Shown piece by piece: positions 45,343-53,578 of a stretch of 64,000 bases of DNA. Every line of letters begins with the position of its first letter. The stretch's first letter is position 1. Source of the stretch: Granulosicoccus sp963833195 (GTDB lineage Bacteria > Pseudomonadota > Gammaproteobacteria > Granulosicoccales > Granulosicoccaceae); the NCBI GenBank assembly GCA_963833195.1, contig CAWHXF010000027.1, positions 3,658,001-3,722,000 on the forward strand, in the 5' to 3' direction. A program made the position numbers and the translations under genes. A model generated the notes under the pieces. The model worked only from the letters and a program-made list of their open reading frames with translations, made no database searches and was not told the origin of the DNA.

Positions 45343-46432
45343 TCATTCCCATTCGAGCTCCGTCCAGGCCCGCGTGACGTTGGTGGGGTGCTGCAACGCG
45401 AACAGCGCGGTCGACCGCCCGATCGCCGCGGCGGCGCCCCCGTCCGTCGCTCCGGGCGACGTCGCTGCCTCGGCCTCCGCGAGCGCCTCCCCGAGCGTGT
45501 CGCCGCGCGCGAGCCGCTCCCGCACGTCGTCCGCGAGGGCCTCGAGGTAGGCGCGCTGCGTCGCGACGGTGTCCTCCCACCCGCCCGGCTCGCCGTGGCC
45601 GGGCACGACGCGCACGGGCTCCAGCGCCGCCAGCGTGTCGAGCGCGTCGAGCCAGCCGCGCAGGCTGCCGCCGAGCGACGGCAGCCGGCCCTCGAACACG
45701 AGATCCCCCGCCCAGAGCGTGCCCGTCGCGGCGTCGAGGAGCGCGAGATCGTTGTCGGTGTGGGCGGTCGGGAACGCGATCGCGCGCAGCGTGCGCCCGC
45801 CCAGGTCGATCGCGCGCTCCGCGCCGGCAGGGATCTCCAGCGTGGGGCGCAGGGCGACCGGTACGCCCGGTTCCAGCGCGAACGCGTAGCGCGGGTTGGC
45901 GGCGTCGGCGCGCGCGGCGACCGCGCGCGCGAACCGGGCATGGGCGACGACCTCGATCGCCTCGGCGGCATCCGCGGCACCTTGGCGCTCGCCCTGCGCC
46001 GGGCCGAACGCGCCGGCACCGAGCACGTGATCCGGGTGCGCGTGCGTCAGCACGACGTGCGAGATCGGCAGGTCGGTCACCTCTGCGATCGCCGCGCGCA
46101 GCGCGCGTGCGAGCGCCGGGCTCGCGCCCGGATCGATCACCGCGACCGAGGCGTCGCCGACGACGAAGCCCAGGTTCGCGATGTCTCCGCCGTTGCCGGC
46201 GTTCATCTCCGCAGGGTGCCCGCGGTGCACCCAGATCCCGTCGCGCCACGCGGGTCACCGGCAGCGGCTCGCTCGCGGGGACGGCATCGGCCAGCGCGCG
46301 ACCGGCCGGCATCGATGCGACGCACGCGGCGCACGACGCCGCCAGCAGCGCCGTCCGTGGCCTCCTCGCGAATGCGGCCAGGAACGCCGCCGCGCCCCGG
46401 ACGACGTGCGCCCCCGCCCACGTGAACCGCAT
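45343..46432 (-). pseudogene. quinoprotein relay system zinc metallohydrolase 2, frameshifted
   Basis: A metallo-beta-lactamase-fold protein with THAHPDHVLGAGAF, a Leu/Ala-rich middle, AFPTAHTDNDLALLD, LWAGDLVFEGRLP and VVPGHGEPGG as zinc ligands. The signal-peptide part (MRFTWAGAHVV from ATG 46432 through AAAFLAAFARRPRTALLAA) ends EPLPVTRVA in one frame. The conserved DGIWVHRGHPAEMNAGNG follows in another, so one surplus base (about 46243) breaks the gene. Removing it restores about 362 aa. It is a second member of the SoxH-like family that pairs with SoxYZ-like carriers; a SoxYZ-like gene lies 1.3 kb away. Confidence 0.78.
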
Positions 46433-46479
46433 CGCATGCCCTTCCACCACGGCCCACTCGCCCCATTGACACCCGCTCG

Positions 46480-47244
46480 GTGCCGACTCTACCGTGCCGG
46501 CCATTCACTTCAGCATCGCCGCCATGTCACCGCCCGTTCCCCTTGCGCCGAACCGCAGGCCGGCTCGCCCGCGCGCTCCGTCCGCTCGCCCTGCTCGTGC
46601 CGATGGGCGCGTTCGCGGGCGCCGCGCACGCATTCGATGCGGAGGCGCTGACCCCCGCGCAGTCGCTGATCTACGAGACGCCGCATCTCGCCGGCACGGA
46701 AACCGGCGAGCGGATCCGCTACGCCTGGCGCGAGAGCGGCGGCGAGAACGGCGCGGTCGAGGACGCGGCCACGCTCGAGGTGGTGCGCGCACACGAGGAC
46801 GGCAGTCGCGACGTCGAGCTCGACTTCCTGAGCGGCGAGCGCCGCCTCGAGCTGCCGCCGTTCGAAGGCTGGCGCGGCAACCCGGTGCTGATGGCGACGC
46901 TGGAGCGCTTCGCCCAGGACTTCGCGACCACCGGCGGCGGCGGCGCGCTGTACTTCCGCAATCGCATGCGCGATGCGCTCTCGAGCGATGCCGCGACCAC
47001 CGAGTCGGTCACGCGCGACTGGGCGGGCGGTACCGTGGCGGCCGAGCGCATCGAGCTCCGCCCGTTCGTGGGCGATCCCTACGTCGGCTCGCGTCCGGGC
47101 TTCGCCGCCGCCACGGTCAGCCTGGAGCTCAGCGACGAGGTCCCGGGCGGCGTGCTGTCCGCGGCGGTCGAGTCACCGGGTGACGGAGCGGGCGACGAAC
47201 CCTATCGGCGCGAGCTGCAGCTCGACGCGGGGACGGACCGGTGA
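46480..47244 (+). CDS. secreted protein of unknown function
   Basis: A 254-aa frame from GTG 46480; a TTG at 46543 would give a more typical signal peptide, with LARALRPLALLVPMGAFAGA leading to AAHAFDAEAL. The mature protein is rich in beta structure, with charged segments (ERIRYAWRESGGENGAVEDA, DVELDFLSGERRLELPPFEG). No family is recognised. It is divergent from the metallohydrolase and coupled to the next gene by a GTGA overlap, so both probably belong to the SoxYZ-like/metallohydrolase module. Confidence 0.6.
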   Translation: MPTLPCRPFTSASPPCHRPFPLRRTAGRLARALRPLALLVPMGAFAGAAHAFDAEALTPAQSLIYETPHLAGTETGERIRYAWRESGGENGAVEDAATLEVVRAHEDGSRDVELDFLSGERRLELPPFEGWRGNPVLMATLERFAQDFATTGGGGALYFRNRMRDALSSDAATTESVTRDWAGGTVAAERIELRPFVGDPYVGSRPGFAAATVSLELSDEVPGGVLSAAVESPGDGAGDEPYRRELQLDAGTDR

Positions 47245-47735
47245 GGGCCCGTCTCGTGCGTTCGGCGTGCCGCGCCGCGGCGCTGGTGCTCGCCGCATCG
47301 CTGGCGCACGCCCCGGCCCATGCGCAGCAGGACGGCGCGGGCGCGACCGAAGCCCCCGACGAGCCCGCCCCGGTCGCGGCGGAGGCGGACTCGCCCATCG
47401 ACCCGTCCTCCGGCGTGAGGCCGGTGCCGGAAGGCGTCGCCGACGCGAAGGGCGGCAGCGGATCGGACTATCCCACCGTCGCCCGCGCGGACTACGTGCT
47501 CGGCTGCATGGCCGCCAACGGCAACGACTGGGCGGCGCTGCAGCAGTGCTCGTGCAGCATCGACTACATCCGCGAGCGCATGGACTGGCAGGACTACGAC
47601 GAGGCGAACACGATCCTGCAGGTGCAGCTCGACCGGGGTCAGCGCGGCATCTTCTATCGCGACTCGAACTGGGCGAAGACCCGCGTGGATCGGCTGCAGG
47701 CGCTGCAGGCCGAGTCGAGCCTGCGCTGCTTCTGA
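47241..47735 (+). CDS. secreted cysteine-containing protein of unknown function
   Basis: A 164-aa protein with a signal peptide (AALVLAASLAHAPAHAQ), a Pro/Glu/Ala-rich stretch, then a compact C-terminal domain DYVLGCMAANGNDWAALQQC followed by SCSIDYIRERMDW. Four cysteines (GC, QQC, SC and final RCF) could form disulfides. It overlaps the preceding gene by four bases and converges on the SoxYZ-like gene. The family is not recognised. Confidence 0.65.
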   Translation: MRARLVRSACRAAALVLAASLAHAPAHAQQDGAGATEAPDEPAPVAAEADSPIDPSSGVRPVPEGVADAKGGSGSDYPTVARADYVLGCMAANGNDWAALQQCSCSIDYIRERMDWQDYDEANTILQVQLDRGQRGIFYRDSNWAKTRVDRLQALQAESSLRCF

Positions 47736-47748
47736 GCGGGCGATCGTG

Positions 47749-48642
47749 TCAGGAGGCGTTCGCCGAGGCGTCGTAGCGGTTGCCCTTCGAGTCGGTCGCC
47801 CACGCCTCCAGCGCACCGGGTGCGGCTTCGGTGCGCCAGCGCAGCCGCACCGTCGGGTTCTCGCTCATCGAGAAGTTCGTCTCGATGTCGAACAACGGCT
47901 CGCCGTCGACCTCGGCCTCGATCTCGTTGACGTAGAACGCCGGGATGTAGGTGCGCGAGATCTGGTCGAACTGCATGCCGGAGCTGTTCGGATGGCTGAT
48001 CCTGACGACCGCCTCGCCGACCGGCGAGCTCGGCAGCGTGGCCGAGGCGTCGCCCAGCAGCAGCTTCATGCGCCCGGCGTTCGCCATGGCGGCGTCCATG
48101 TCCGCGAGCGCCGGCGCGGAGCAGCCGCCGGCCGCCTTCACGAAGCGCGACACCATGTGCAGCGCCCCGTCCTCGGTCTCGGCGATCGCGCGCACGTGGG
48201 TGTACTCGTTGATGCGGATGCGGGTCTCGAGGAGCTGCCAGTGCCGGGCGCGTTCGGCGAACTCGACGATGCCCGCCAGCGGCAGCGGGTTCTCGTCGAC
48301 GAGCAGGTGCAGCTTCACGATCGGCCGGTTCGAGTCGAGCGCGTGCACGCTGATCGGCACGACCGCGGCATCGTGCGCACGCGTCGGCGCGTCGAGCTCG
48401 AGCACATCCTCGCCGGGCAGCACCTCGGCGTCGCCGAAGTAGTGCTGGCGCAGGGTCGCCCAGCGCTCGTCGGCGGCGTCCGGAACGGACGCGTCGGACT
48501 GGGCGGACTGGGCGGCGACCTGCGCGGCCGCCGCTCCGGGCACGGCGGCGAGAGCGGTCGCGAGCGCGATGGGCAGCGCGGCGGCCAGCGCGGCGGCCAG
48601 CGGCGCGGCGGCACGGAAGCGGGGTCGGCGTCGGTGGATCAT
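47749..48642 (-). CDS. quinoprotein dehydrogenase-associated SoxYZ-like carrier (copy 2)
   Basis: A 297-aa secreted SoxYZ-type fusion. A long Ala-rich signal peptide precedes a SoxY-like half with the carrier motif KAAGGCSAPALAD and a SoxZ-like half (RISHPNSSGMQFDQIS, YIPAFYVNEIEAEVDGE, FSMSENPTVRLRWRT). It parallels copy 1 at 26.6-27.5 kb, with the same start and end pattern but limited sequence identity. A GGAG sequence lies 11 bases before ATG 48642. Confidence 0.87.
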   Translation of the reverse strand: MIHRRRPRFRAAAPLAAALAAALPIALATALAAVPGAAAAQVAAQSAQSDASVPDAADERWATLRQHYFGDAEVLPGEDVLELDAPTRAHDAAVVPISVHALDSNRPIVKLHLLVDENPLPLAGIVEFAERARHWQLLETRIRINEYTHVRAIAETEDGALHMVSRFVKAAGGCSAPALADMDAAMANAGRMKLLLGDASATLPSSPVGEAVVRISHPNSSGMQFDQISRTYIPAFYVNEIEAEVDGEPLFDIETNFSMSENPTVRLRWRTEAAPGALEAWATDSKGNRYDASANAS

Positions 48643-48720
48643 GATCGGGGCTCCGTGAGGGCGGCTGCGGGGGAGTGCGCCACGCGCTCGGGCAGCGTCC
48701 GGACGCACGGGTTTCCCCCT

Positions 48721-48734
48721 TGCGGTATACCGCA
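48721..48734. promoter_or_regulatory. 14-bp perfect palindrome, possible operator
   Basis: TGCGGTATACCGCA is a perfect palindrome between the divergent SoxYZ-like (48642) and Sel1 (48738) genes. TATACC within it sits six bases before the GTG at 48738, the same spacing as TACAAT before the ATG at 89, so it might be both a -10 box of a leaderless gene and a repressor site. Confidence 0.45.
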
Positions 48735-48737
48735 GCC

Positions 48738-49319
48738 GTGAGCGCCGCGTCGAGCGGCGCGCACGATGCGGTGCCGCGCACCGGCCGTCCCGCACGGGAC
48801 GCTTCGCGACGCCGCAGGGTCCGCGTGACCGCGCTCGCGGCGCTCGCGATCGGCGTCGCCGGCGGCATCGCGCTCGTCTCGTGGCCCGCGCTGGTGCGTG
48901 CCCCCGACGCGACCACGGCGATGGCGCGCGGGAACTACGCCGACGCGGCTCGCCACTACGCGCTCGCCGTCGAGACCGGGGATCCGGCGGCCATGACGGC
49001 GCTCGGCAACCTGCACTACCTCGGTCTCGGCCTGCCGGCGAACGCGAGGCGCGCGGCCGAGCTCTACTTCGAGGCCGCGCGGCTCGGTCACGCCGACGCG
49101 CAGCTGAACCTCGGCAACCTCTACTCGCAGGGACTCGGCGTGCCGGCGGACCCCATGCGCGCGTTCGGCTGGTACGCGACCGCGGACCGCTACGGGCAGC
49201 CGGTGGCCGAGTACTACCTGAACCAGATCAGCCTGGAATACACGCTGTCCCCGTTGCAGCTTTCGACCGCGGCCCAGCGCTGGCGCACCCTCGAGCTGCT
49301 CGTCGCGGAGGGGCTGTGA
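48738..49319 (+). CDS. Sel1-repeat membrane-anchored protein
   Basis: A 193-aa protein from GTG 48738; a GTG at 48675 is also in frame, but the palindrome favours the later one. A membrane anchor (VTALAALAIGVAGGIALVSW) is followed by Sel1/TPR-like repeats: AAMTALGNLHYLGLGLPA, AELYFEAARLGHADAQLNLG and LYSQGLGVPADPMRAFGWY. Sel1 proteins mediate protein contacts. The start of the next gene (ExbB/MotA-like) overlaps its stop, giving a four-gene block that runs up to pqqA. Confidence 0.75.
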   Translation: MSAASSGAHDAVPRTGRPARDASRRRRVRVTALAALAIGVAGGIALVSWPALVRAPDATTAMARGNYADAARHYALAVETGDPAAMTALGNLHYLGLGLPANARRAAELYFEAARLGHADAQLNLGNLYSQGLGVPADPMRAFGWYATADRYGQPVAEYYLNQISLEYTLSPLQLSTAAQRWRTLELLVAEGL

Positions 49320-50037
49320 ACCGGATCGTGCGCCGCGGCGCGACGGTGCGCGCACGCGCGATCGATCCGCTGGACTGTCCGACCCACCTGTACGCGCTGA
49401 CGTGGCTCGCGCTCGCGTGCTTCGCCGCGCTCGGCCTCGTCGTCGCCGGCGAGCTCGGGCTGCTGCGCATGGTGTTCGGACTGGACCGCAGCCGCGTGAC
49501 CTGGATGATCGCGGCCCTGGTCGCCGCCGGGACGCTGCACGCGGCGTGGCACGTGGTGAAGGCGTCGCGCCGCATCGAGGCGGCGCGAGCGGCGCTCGAG
49601 CCGGCGCGCGCCGACGCCTCGCCGACGACCCGTACGACAACCCGCACGACGACGGGCCGACGCGCTTCGTCGAGGCGTGGCTCGCGGCGTCCGGTGACGG
49701 CGCGCCGGACGAGCTCCTGGACATCTGGGCCGACCGGCTGAGAAGCCCGGTCGACACCGGCTGGTTTCTCGTCGACACGACCATCCGGCTCGGACTGCTG
49801 GGCACCATCGTCGGCTTCATCCTGATCTTCACCTCGCTCGGCGACGTCTCGATCGACGGGGCCGAGGGGTTGCGCGAGCTGCTCGTCGCGATGAGCGGCG
49901 GCATGGGCACCGCGCTGTTCACGACGCTCGCGGGGCTCGTCGGCGCGACGCTGCTGGCGGTGCAGTACCTGGTGCTCGGGCGCGAGACCGAGCACCTGCT
50001 CGGGTCGCTGGCGCGCTGCCGGCACCGCGCTTCCTGA
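49316..50037 (+). pseudogene. MotA/TolQ/ExbB-family proton channel protein, frameshifted
   Basis: The N-terminal frame has membrane segments (LYALTWLALACFAALGLVV and TWMIAALVAAGTLHAAWHV) and runs to ALEPARADA. The rest, from LADDPYDNPHDDGPTRFVEA through GLLGTIVGFILIFTSLGDV and GGMGTALFTTLAGLVGATLL, is one frame away. One missing C at about 49617-49618 would join them into 240 aa. The TM3-TM4 sequence with LGTIVGFI and FTTLAGLVGA is typical of TolQ/ExbB/MotA stators. An ExbD-like partner follows, so the two may form a proton-driven motor. Confidence 0.8.
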
Positions 50038-50062
50038 ACGCGCGCGCAAGGGTCACCGAGCC

Positions 50063-50668
50063 GTGCGAGCCCGCCACCGCTACCGCCCCACGCCCGCCGG
50101 CGCGGACCCCTTCACCGACCTGCTGTTCAACGTCCTGCTGGGCTTCATCCTGCTGTTCTTCGTGGCGATCCTGTTCCTGTCGCCGGCCGAGAAGACGGGG
50201 CTCGTCGACATCGAGGCCGAGTACGTGATCAGCGTGACGTGGCCCGACGGCGCGGCCGAGGACATCGACGTCTACGTCGAGGACCCGAGCGGCGAGCTCA
50301 CCTGGTTCAGGAACAGGAACGGCGCCCTCGTGCACCTCGACCGGGACGACCGCGGCGCGCTCAACGACACGATGGAGATCGAGGGGCGCGAGGTCGTGAA
50401 CCCGTTGAACCAGGAGATCGCGGCCATCCGCGGCACCCTTGCCGGGGAGTACACCGTGAACCTGCACTGGTACGACGGCGAGAGCGACGTGCCCGTCCCG
50501 GTGTCCGTCACCGTCGCGCGCGTGAACCCGGTCTACACCGTCGCCTACCACGGCACGACGGCGCTGCCCGCCAAGGGCGCCGAGGCGACGGCGGTGCGCT
50601 TCAGCGTCGGCGCGGACGGCTCGGTGGGGAACGTGAACCGGCTTCCGAAATCCCTCGTGCCGAACTGA
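50063..50668 (+). CDS. ExbD/TolR-like single-helix protein with periplasmic beta domain
   Basis: A 201-aa protein from GTG 50063. The N terminus ADPFTDLLFNVLLGFILLFF and onward has the Asp-x(3)-Leu-x-Asn helix seen in TolR/ExbD/MotB partners of ExbB-type channels. The periplasmic part (VISVTWPDGAAEDIDVYVED with GELTWFRNRNGALVHLDRDD) looks like a YfaP/DUF2135-type beta-sandwich rather than the usual ExbD fold. It follows the ExbB-like gene, so together they may energise a periplasmic or outer-membrane function. Confidence 0.72.
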   Translation: MRARHRYRPTPAGADPFTDLLFNVLLGFILLFFVAILFLSPAEKTGLVDIEAEYVISVTWPDGAAEDIDVYVEDPSGELTWFRNRNGALVHLDRDDRGALNDTMEIEGREVVNPLNQEIAAIRGTLAGEYTVNLHWYDGESDVPVPVSVTVARVNPVYTVAYHGTTALPAKGAEATAVRFSVGADGSVGNVNRLPKSLVPN

Positions 50669-50703
50669 GCCGATCCTTCGATGACGCGACGACACCCGCT
50701 CCC

Positions 50704-51210
50704 GTGACCACGCTGCCCACCCTCGACGTCGCCGCCCTGGTCGTCGCCTACGTCGCGCTCGCGGCGCTGCTGACGGGTCTGAACCTGCACTCGGCCTGGC
50801 ACTGGATCGTCAAGGCCGGCGCGACGGTCGCGCTCGCGGCGCTGTGCTGGGTCACCTGGGCGTCCTGGCCGGCGCTGCTCGGCTGGCCCGCCGAGCGCGA
50901 CGTGCCGCGCACCTTCTACCTGCACGCGGCGAACATCGACGAGCCGCGCTTCATCTACCTGTGGGGCAGCGACCTCGAAGGCGGGCTCGGCCGCACCGTG
51001 CCCCGCTCGTTCGCGGTGCCCTACGACAAGGTGCTGCACGACCGCGTGACCAAGGCGACGCGCAAGCTCAGGAAGGGGCTGCCCGTGGTGGGACAGGTCA
51101 AGCTGACCGAGGTCTCCGCCGACCGCGCCGTCTCTCTCGAGCGCGTGAACGCCGTCTCCGACATCACCTTCGTGGACGCCCCGCAGGCGCTCGTGCCCGA
51201 CAAGAACTGA
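50704..51210 (+). CDS. membrane protein of unknown function upstream of pqqA
   Basis: A 168-aa frame from GTG 50704 with two membrane segments (VVAYVALAALLTGLN and AGATVALAALCWVTWASWP). A periplasmic region follows: RTFYLHAANIDEPRFIYLWG, then AVPYDKVLHDRVTKATRKLR. The family is not recognised. It is the last gene of the Sel1-ExbB-ExbD block and ends 150 bp before pqqA. Confidence 0.62.
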   Translation: MTTLPTLDVAALVVAYVALAALLTGLNLHSAWHWIVKAGATVALAALCWVTWASWPALLGWPAERDVPRTFYLHAANIDEPRFIYLWGSDLEGGLGRTVPRSFAVPYDKVLHDRVTKATRKLRKGLPVVGQVKLTEVSADRAVSLERVNAVSDITFVDAPQALVPDKN

Positions 51211-51294
51211 CCGCCGGGCGGCGGCGCCAGGGCGGCTTGATGACGAGAAGGCGACATGGGGCAAGAGACCCATGCCCCCGTGTCATGGCGACGG

Positions 51295-51300
51295 TACAAT
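51295..51300 (+). promoter_or_regulatory. candidate -10 element of the pqq operon
   Basis: TACAAT lies 60 bases upstream of pqqA. A convincing -35 box is not seen; CATGGG/CCCATG (51255-51260, 51269-51274) forms a small inverted repeat just upstream that could be a regulatory site. Confidence 0.4.
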
Positions 51301-51360
51301 CGGCCGTACCGGCGCCGTGCGTGCCGGCCCCCTACCCGAACCTGCTTCCGGAGCATTGCC

Positions 51361-51435
51361 ATGACCTGGGAAACCCCGACCGCGGTCGACTACCGATTCG
51401 GCTTCGAGATCACGATGTACATGTACCACGACTGA
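51361..51435 (+). CDS. pqqA: PqqA, PQQ precursor peptide
   Basis: A 24-codon gene missed by length cut-offs. GGAG precedes the ATG by 7 bases. The peptide MTWETPTAVDYRFGFEITMY contains the conserved Glu16 and Tyr20 in FEITMY, the two residues that PqqE cross-links; it ends MYHD. Glu and Tyr have the canonical spacing (E-x3-Y). It is the first gene of pqqABCDE and is followed by a GC-rich hairpin. Confidence 0.93.
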   Translation: MTWETPTAVDYRFGFEITMYMYHD

Positions 51436-51443
51436 TCTCTCCC

Positions 51444-51484
51444 GCCGCCGCGGCGTCCGGACACCGTCCGGCACGCGCGGCGGC
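51444..51484 (+). terminator. hairpin between pqqA and pqqB
   Basis: The outer stem GCCGCCGCG (51444-51452) pairs with CGCGGCGGC (51476-51484), and CCGG-containing inner segments can pair too. A hairpin here fits attenuation between the abundant pqqA and the downstream biosynthetic genes, as known in other pqq operons. Confidence 0.5.
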
Positions 51485-51526
51485 GACCTCTTCGTCCCAC
51501 CCACCGTCCGGATTCACGTCATTGTC

Positions 51527-52441
51527 ATGCGCGCGGTGGTACTCGGCTCGGCCGCCGGCGGCGGTTTCCCCCAGTGGAACTGCAACTGCCGGATGTGCGC
51601 CGGGGTGCGCAGCGGCGGCATCCGGGCCAGGCCACGCACCCAGTCCTCGATCGCCGTCACGTCGAACGGCACCGACTGGATCCTGTTCAACGCGTCCCCG
51701 GACCTGCTGACGCAGCTCAAGGCCACGCCCGCGCTGCAGCCCGGACGATCCCTGCGGGACACCGGCATTCGCGCGGTCGTGCTGATGGACGCGCAGATCG
51801 ATCACACCACCGGCCTGCTGATGTTGCGCGAGCACCGCGAGCCGCTGCGCATCGCGTGCACCGACGCGGTGGCCGAGGACCTGTCCACGGGCAACCCCCT
51901 GCTGACGGTGCTCGGACACTACTGCGGCGTCGATCGGTTGCGCGTGGTGCCGGGCGAGCCGTTCGGCGTCCCCGGCGTCGACGGCATCGAGCTGCACCCC
52001 ATTGCACTGACGAGCAACGCTCCGCCGTACTCGCCCCGCCGCGACGCACCGGTCGCCGGGGACACCCTTGGCATCACACTCGTGGACACCGCGACGAACC
52101 GTCGGCTGTTCTACGCCCCCGGACTCGGCGAGATCGAGCCGCACGTGCGCGAGGCGATGCGTGCCGCCGACATCGTGCTCGTGGACGGCACGCTGTGGAC
52201 CGACGACGAGATGATCCGCACCGGCGCCTCGTCGAAGACGGGCACGGCGATGGGACACCTCGCGCAGAGCGGCCCCGGCGGCATGATCGAGGAGCTCGAC
52301 GCGCTGCCGGCCGCGACGCGCCGGGTGCTGATCCACATCAACAACACGAACCCGGCGCTGGACGAGGACGGGCCGCAGCGCGCGACGCTCGACGCGCACC
52401 GCATCGAGCTCGCGCACGACGGACTGGAGATCACGCTGTAG
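51527..52441 (+). CDS. pqqB: PqqB
   Basis: A 304-aa metallo-beta-lactamase-fold protein of the PqqB family, beginning MRAVVLGSAAGGGFPQWNCN, with the two-Cys motif CNCRMC. LMDAQIDHTTGLLMLREH and VLIHINNTNPALDEDG are conserved family segments. PqqB takes part in PQQ maturation (an oxidation step on the precursor). The pqqC ATG follows its TAG directly. Length is normal. Confidence 0.95.
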   Translation: MRAVVLGSAAGGGFPQWNCNCRMCAGVRSGGIRARPRTQSSIAVTSNGTDWILFNASPDLLTQLKATPALQPGRSLRDTGIRAVVLMDAQIDHTTGLLMLREHREPLRIACTDAVAEDLSTGNPLLTVLGHYCGVDRLRVVPGEPFGVPGVDGIELHPIALTSNAPPYSPRRDAPVAGDTLGITLVDTATNRRLFYAPGLGEIEPHVREAMRAADIVLVDGTLWTDDEMIRTGASSKTGTAMGHLAQSGPGGMIEELDALPAATRRVLIHINNTNPALDEDGPQRATLDAHRIELAHDGLEITL

Positions 52442-53263
52442 ATGGCCGACCACGCCCCGGAGTACACGCCCGGCGACGCCCCGTGGGGCGCCGAGGAATT
52501 CGAGGCGCGACTGCGCGAGCGCGGCCGGGCGTACCACATCCACCACCCGTTCAACGTCATGCTGAACACCGGGGAGGCGACCCCGGAACAGATCCGCGGC
52601 TGGGTCGCGAACCGCTTCTACTACCAGGTCAGCATTCCGATCAAGGACGCGGCCGTCATGGCCAACTGCGACGACCGGAGCGTGCGCCGCGAGTGGATCA
52701 AGCGGATGCTCGACCACGACGGCGTGGAGGACGACGACGGCACGATCGTCGACGAGGGCGGCATCGAGGCGTGGCTGCGGCTCGGCGAGGCGGTGGGACT
52801 GCGGCGCGAGGAGGTGCTGGGACTCGGACAGGTCGTGCCCGGCGTGCGCTTCGCGGTCGACGCCTACGTCGACTTCGCGCGGCGCCGCCCGTGGCAGGAA
52901 TCGGTGTGCGCCTCCCTGACCGAGCTCTTCGCGCCCGCCATCCACAAGCAGCGGCTGGCGACCTGGCCGGAACACTACCCGTGGATCGACCCCGCGGGAC
53001 TCGCCTACTTCAGGAACCGCGTGACCCAGGCCCGGCGCGACGTCGATCACGGGCTCGGCATCACCCTCGCCCACTTCCGCACCCGCGAGGCACAGGAGCG
53101 CGCGCTCGGCATCCTCGACTTCAAGCTCGACGTGCTGTGGGCGATGAACGACGCGATGGGCAGCGCCTACGGGCTGCCCGACCGTCCCGCCATGCCGCCG
53201 CGCGGCGGGACGGCGGGCGACGCGATGGGCGGCGGCAGGGTCGGCGGGACGGGCGGCTCGTGA
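52442..53263 (+). CDS. pqqC: PqqC, pyrroloquinoline-quinone synthase
   Basis: A 273-aa PqqC, the cofactor-free oxidase that makes PQQ in the last step. YHIHHPFNVMLNTGEATPEQ and WVANRFYYQVSIPIKDAAV are the conserved N-terminal segments; EHYPWIDPAGLAYFRNRVTQ and FKLDVLWAMNDAM near the C terminus are also family-typical. A Gly-rich tail of about 25 residues extends beyond the usual end. The stop overlaps the pqqD GTG. Confidence 0.95.
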   Translation: MADHAPEYTPGDAPWGAEEFEARLRERGRAYHIHHPFNVMLNTGEATPEQIRGWVANRFYYQVSIPIKDAAVMANCDDRSVRREWIKRMLDHDGVEDDDGTIVDEGGIEAWLRLGEAVGLRREEVLGLGQVVPGVRFAVDAYVDFARRRPWQESVCASLTELFAPAIHKQRLATWPEHYPWIDPAGLAYFRNRVTQARRDVDHGLGITLAHFRTREAQERALGILDFKLDVLWAMNDAMGSAYGLPDRPAMPPRGGTAGDAMGGGRVGGTGGS

Positions 53264-53571
53264 GCGTCGCCGTCGACGACATCGCGCTCGACGCGGTTCC
53301 CACGGTCGCGCGTCCGTATCGGCTGCAGTACGAGGAGGCGCAGTCGTCCTGGGTGCTGCTCTACCCCGAGGGCATGGTCAAGCTGAACGGACCGGCGGGC
53401 GAGATCCTGTCGCGCTGCGACGGCGCGCGCGACGTCGCCGCGGTGGTCGCCGAGCTCGAACGCGCGTTCGACCGCACCGGACCGGGGCAGGGGCTCGACG
53501 CCGACGTCCGCGGCTTCCTCGCCGTCGCGCTCGAGCGCGGCTGGGTGCGGCTGGCCCCGAGCCCCGAGTGA
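53260..53571 (+). CDS. pqqD: PqqD, PqqA chaperone
   Basis: A 103-aa PqqD, starting at the GTG overlapping the pqqC stop. YEEAQSSWVLLYPEGMVKLN and EILSRCDGARDVAAVVAEL match PqqD, the peptide-binding chaperone that presents PqqA to PqqE. The Asp/Gly-rich segment GLDADVRGFLAVALERGWVR completes the winged-helix-like fold. Length is usual. Confidence 0.95.
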   Translation: MSVAVDDIALDAVPTVARPYRLQYEEAQSSWVLLYPEGMVKLNGPAGEILSRCDGARDVAAVVAELERAFDRTGPGQGLDADVRGFLAVALERGWVRLAPSPE

Positions 53572-53578
53572 GCTTCAC

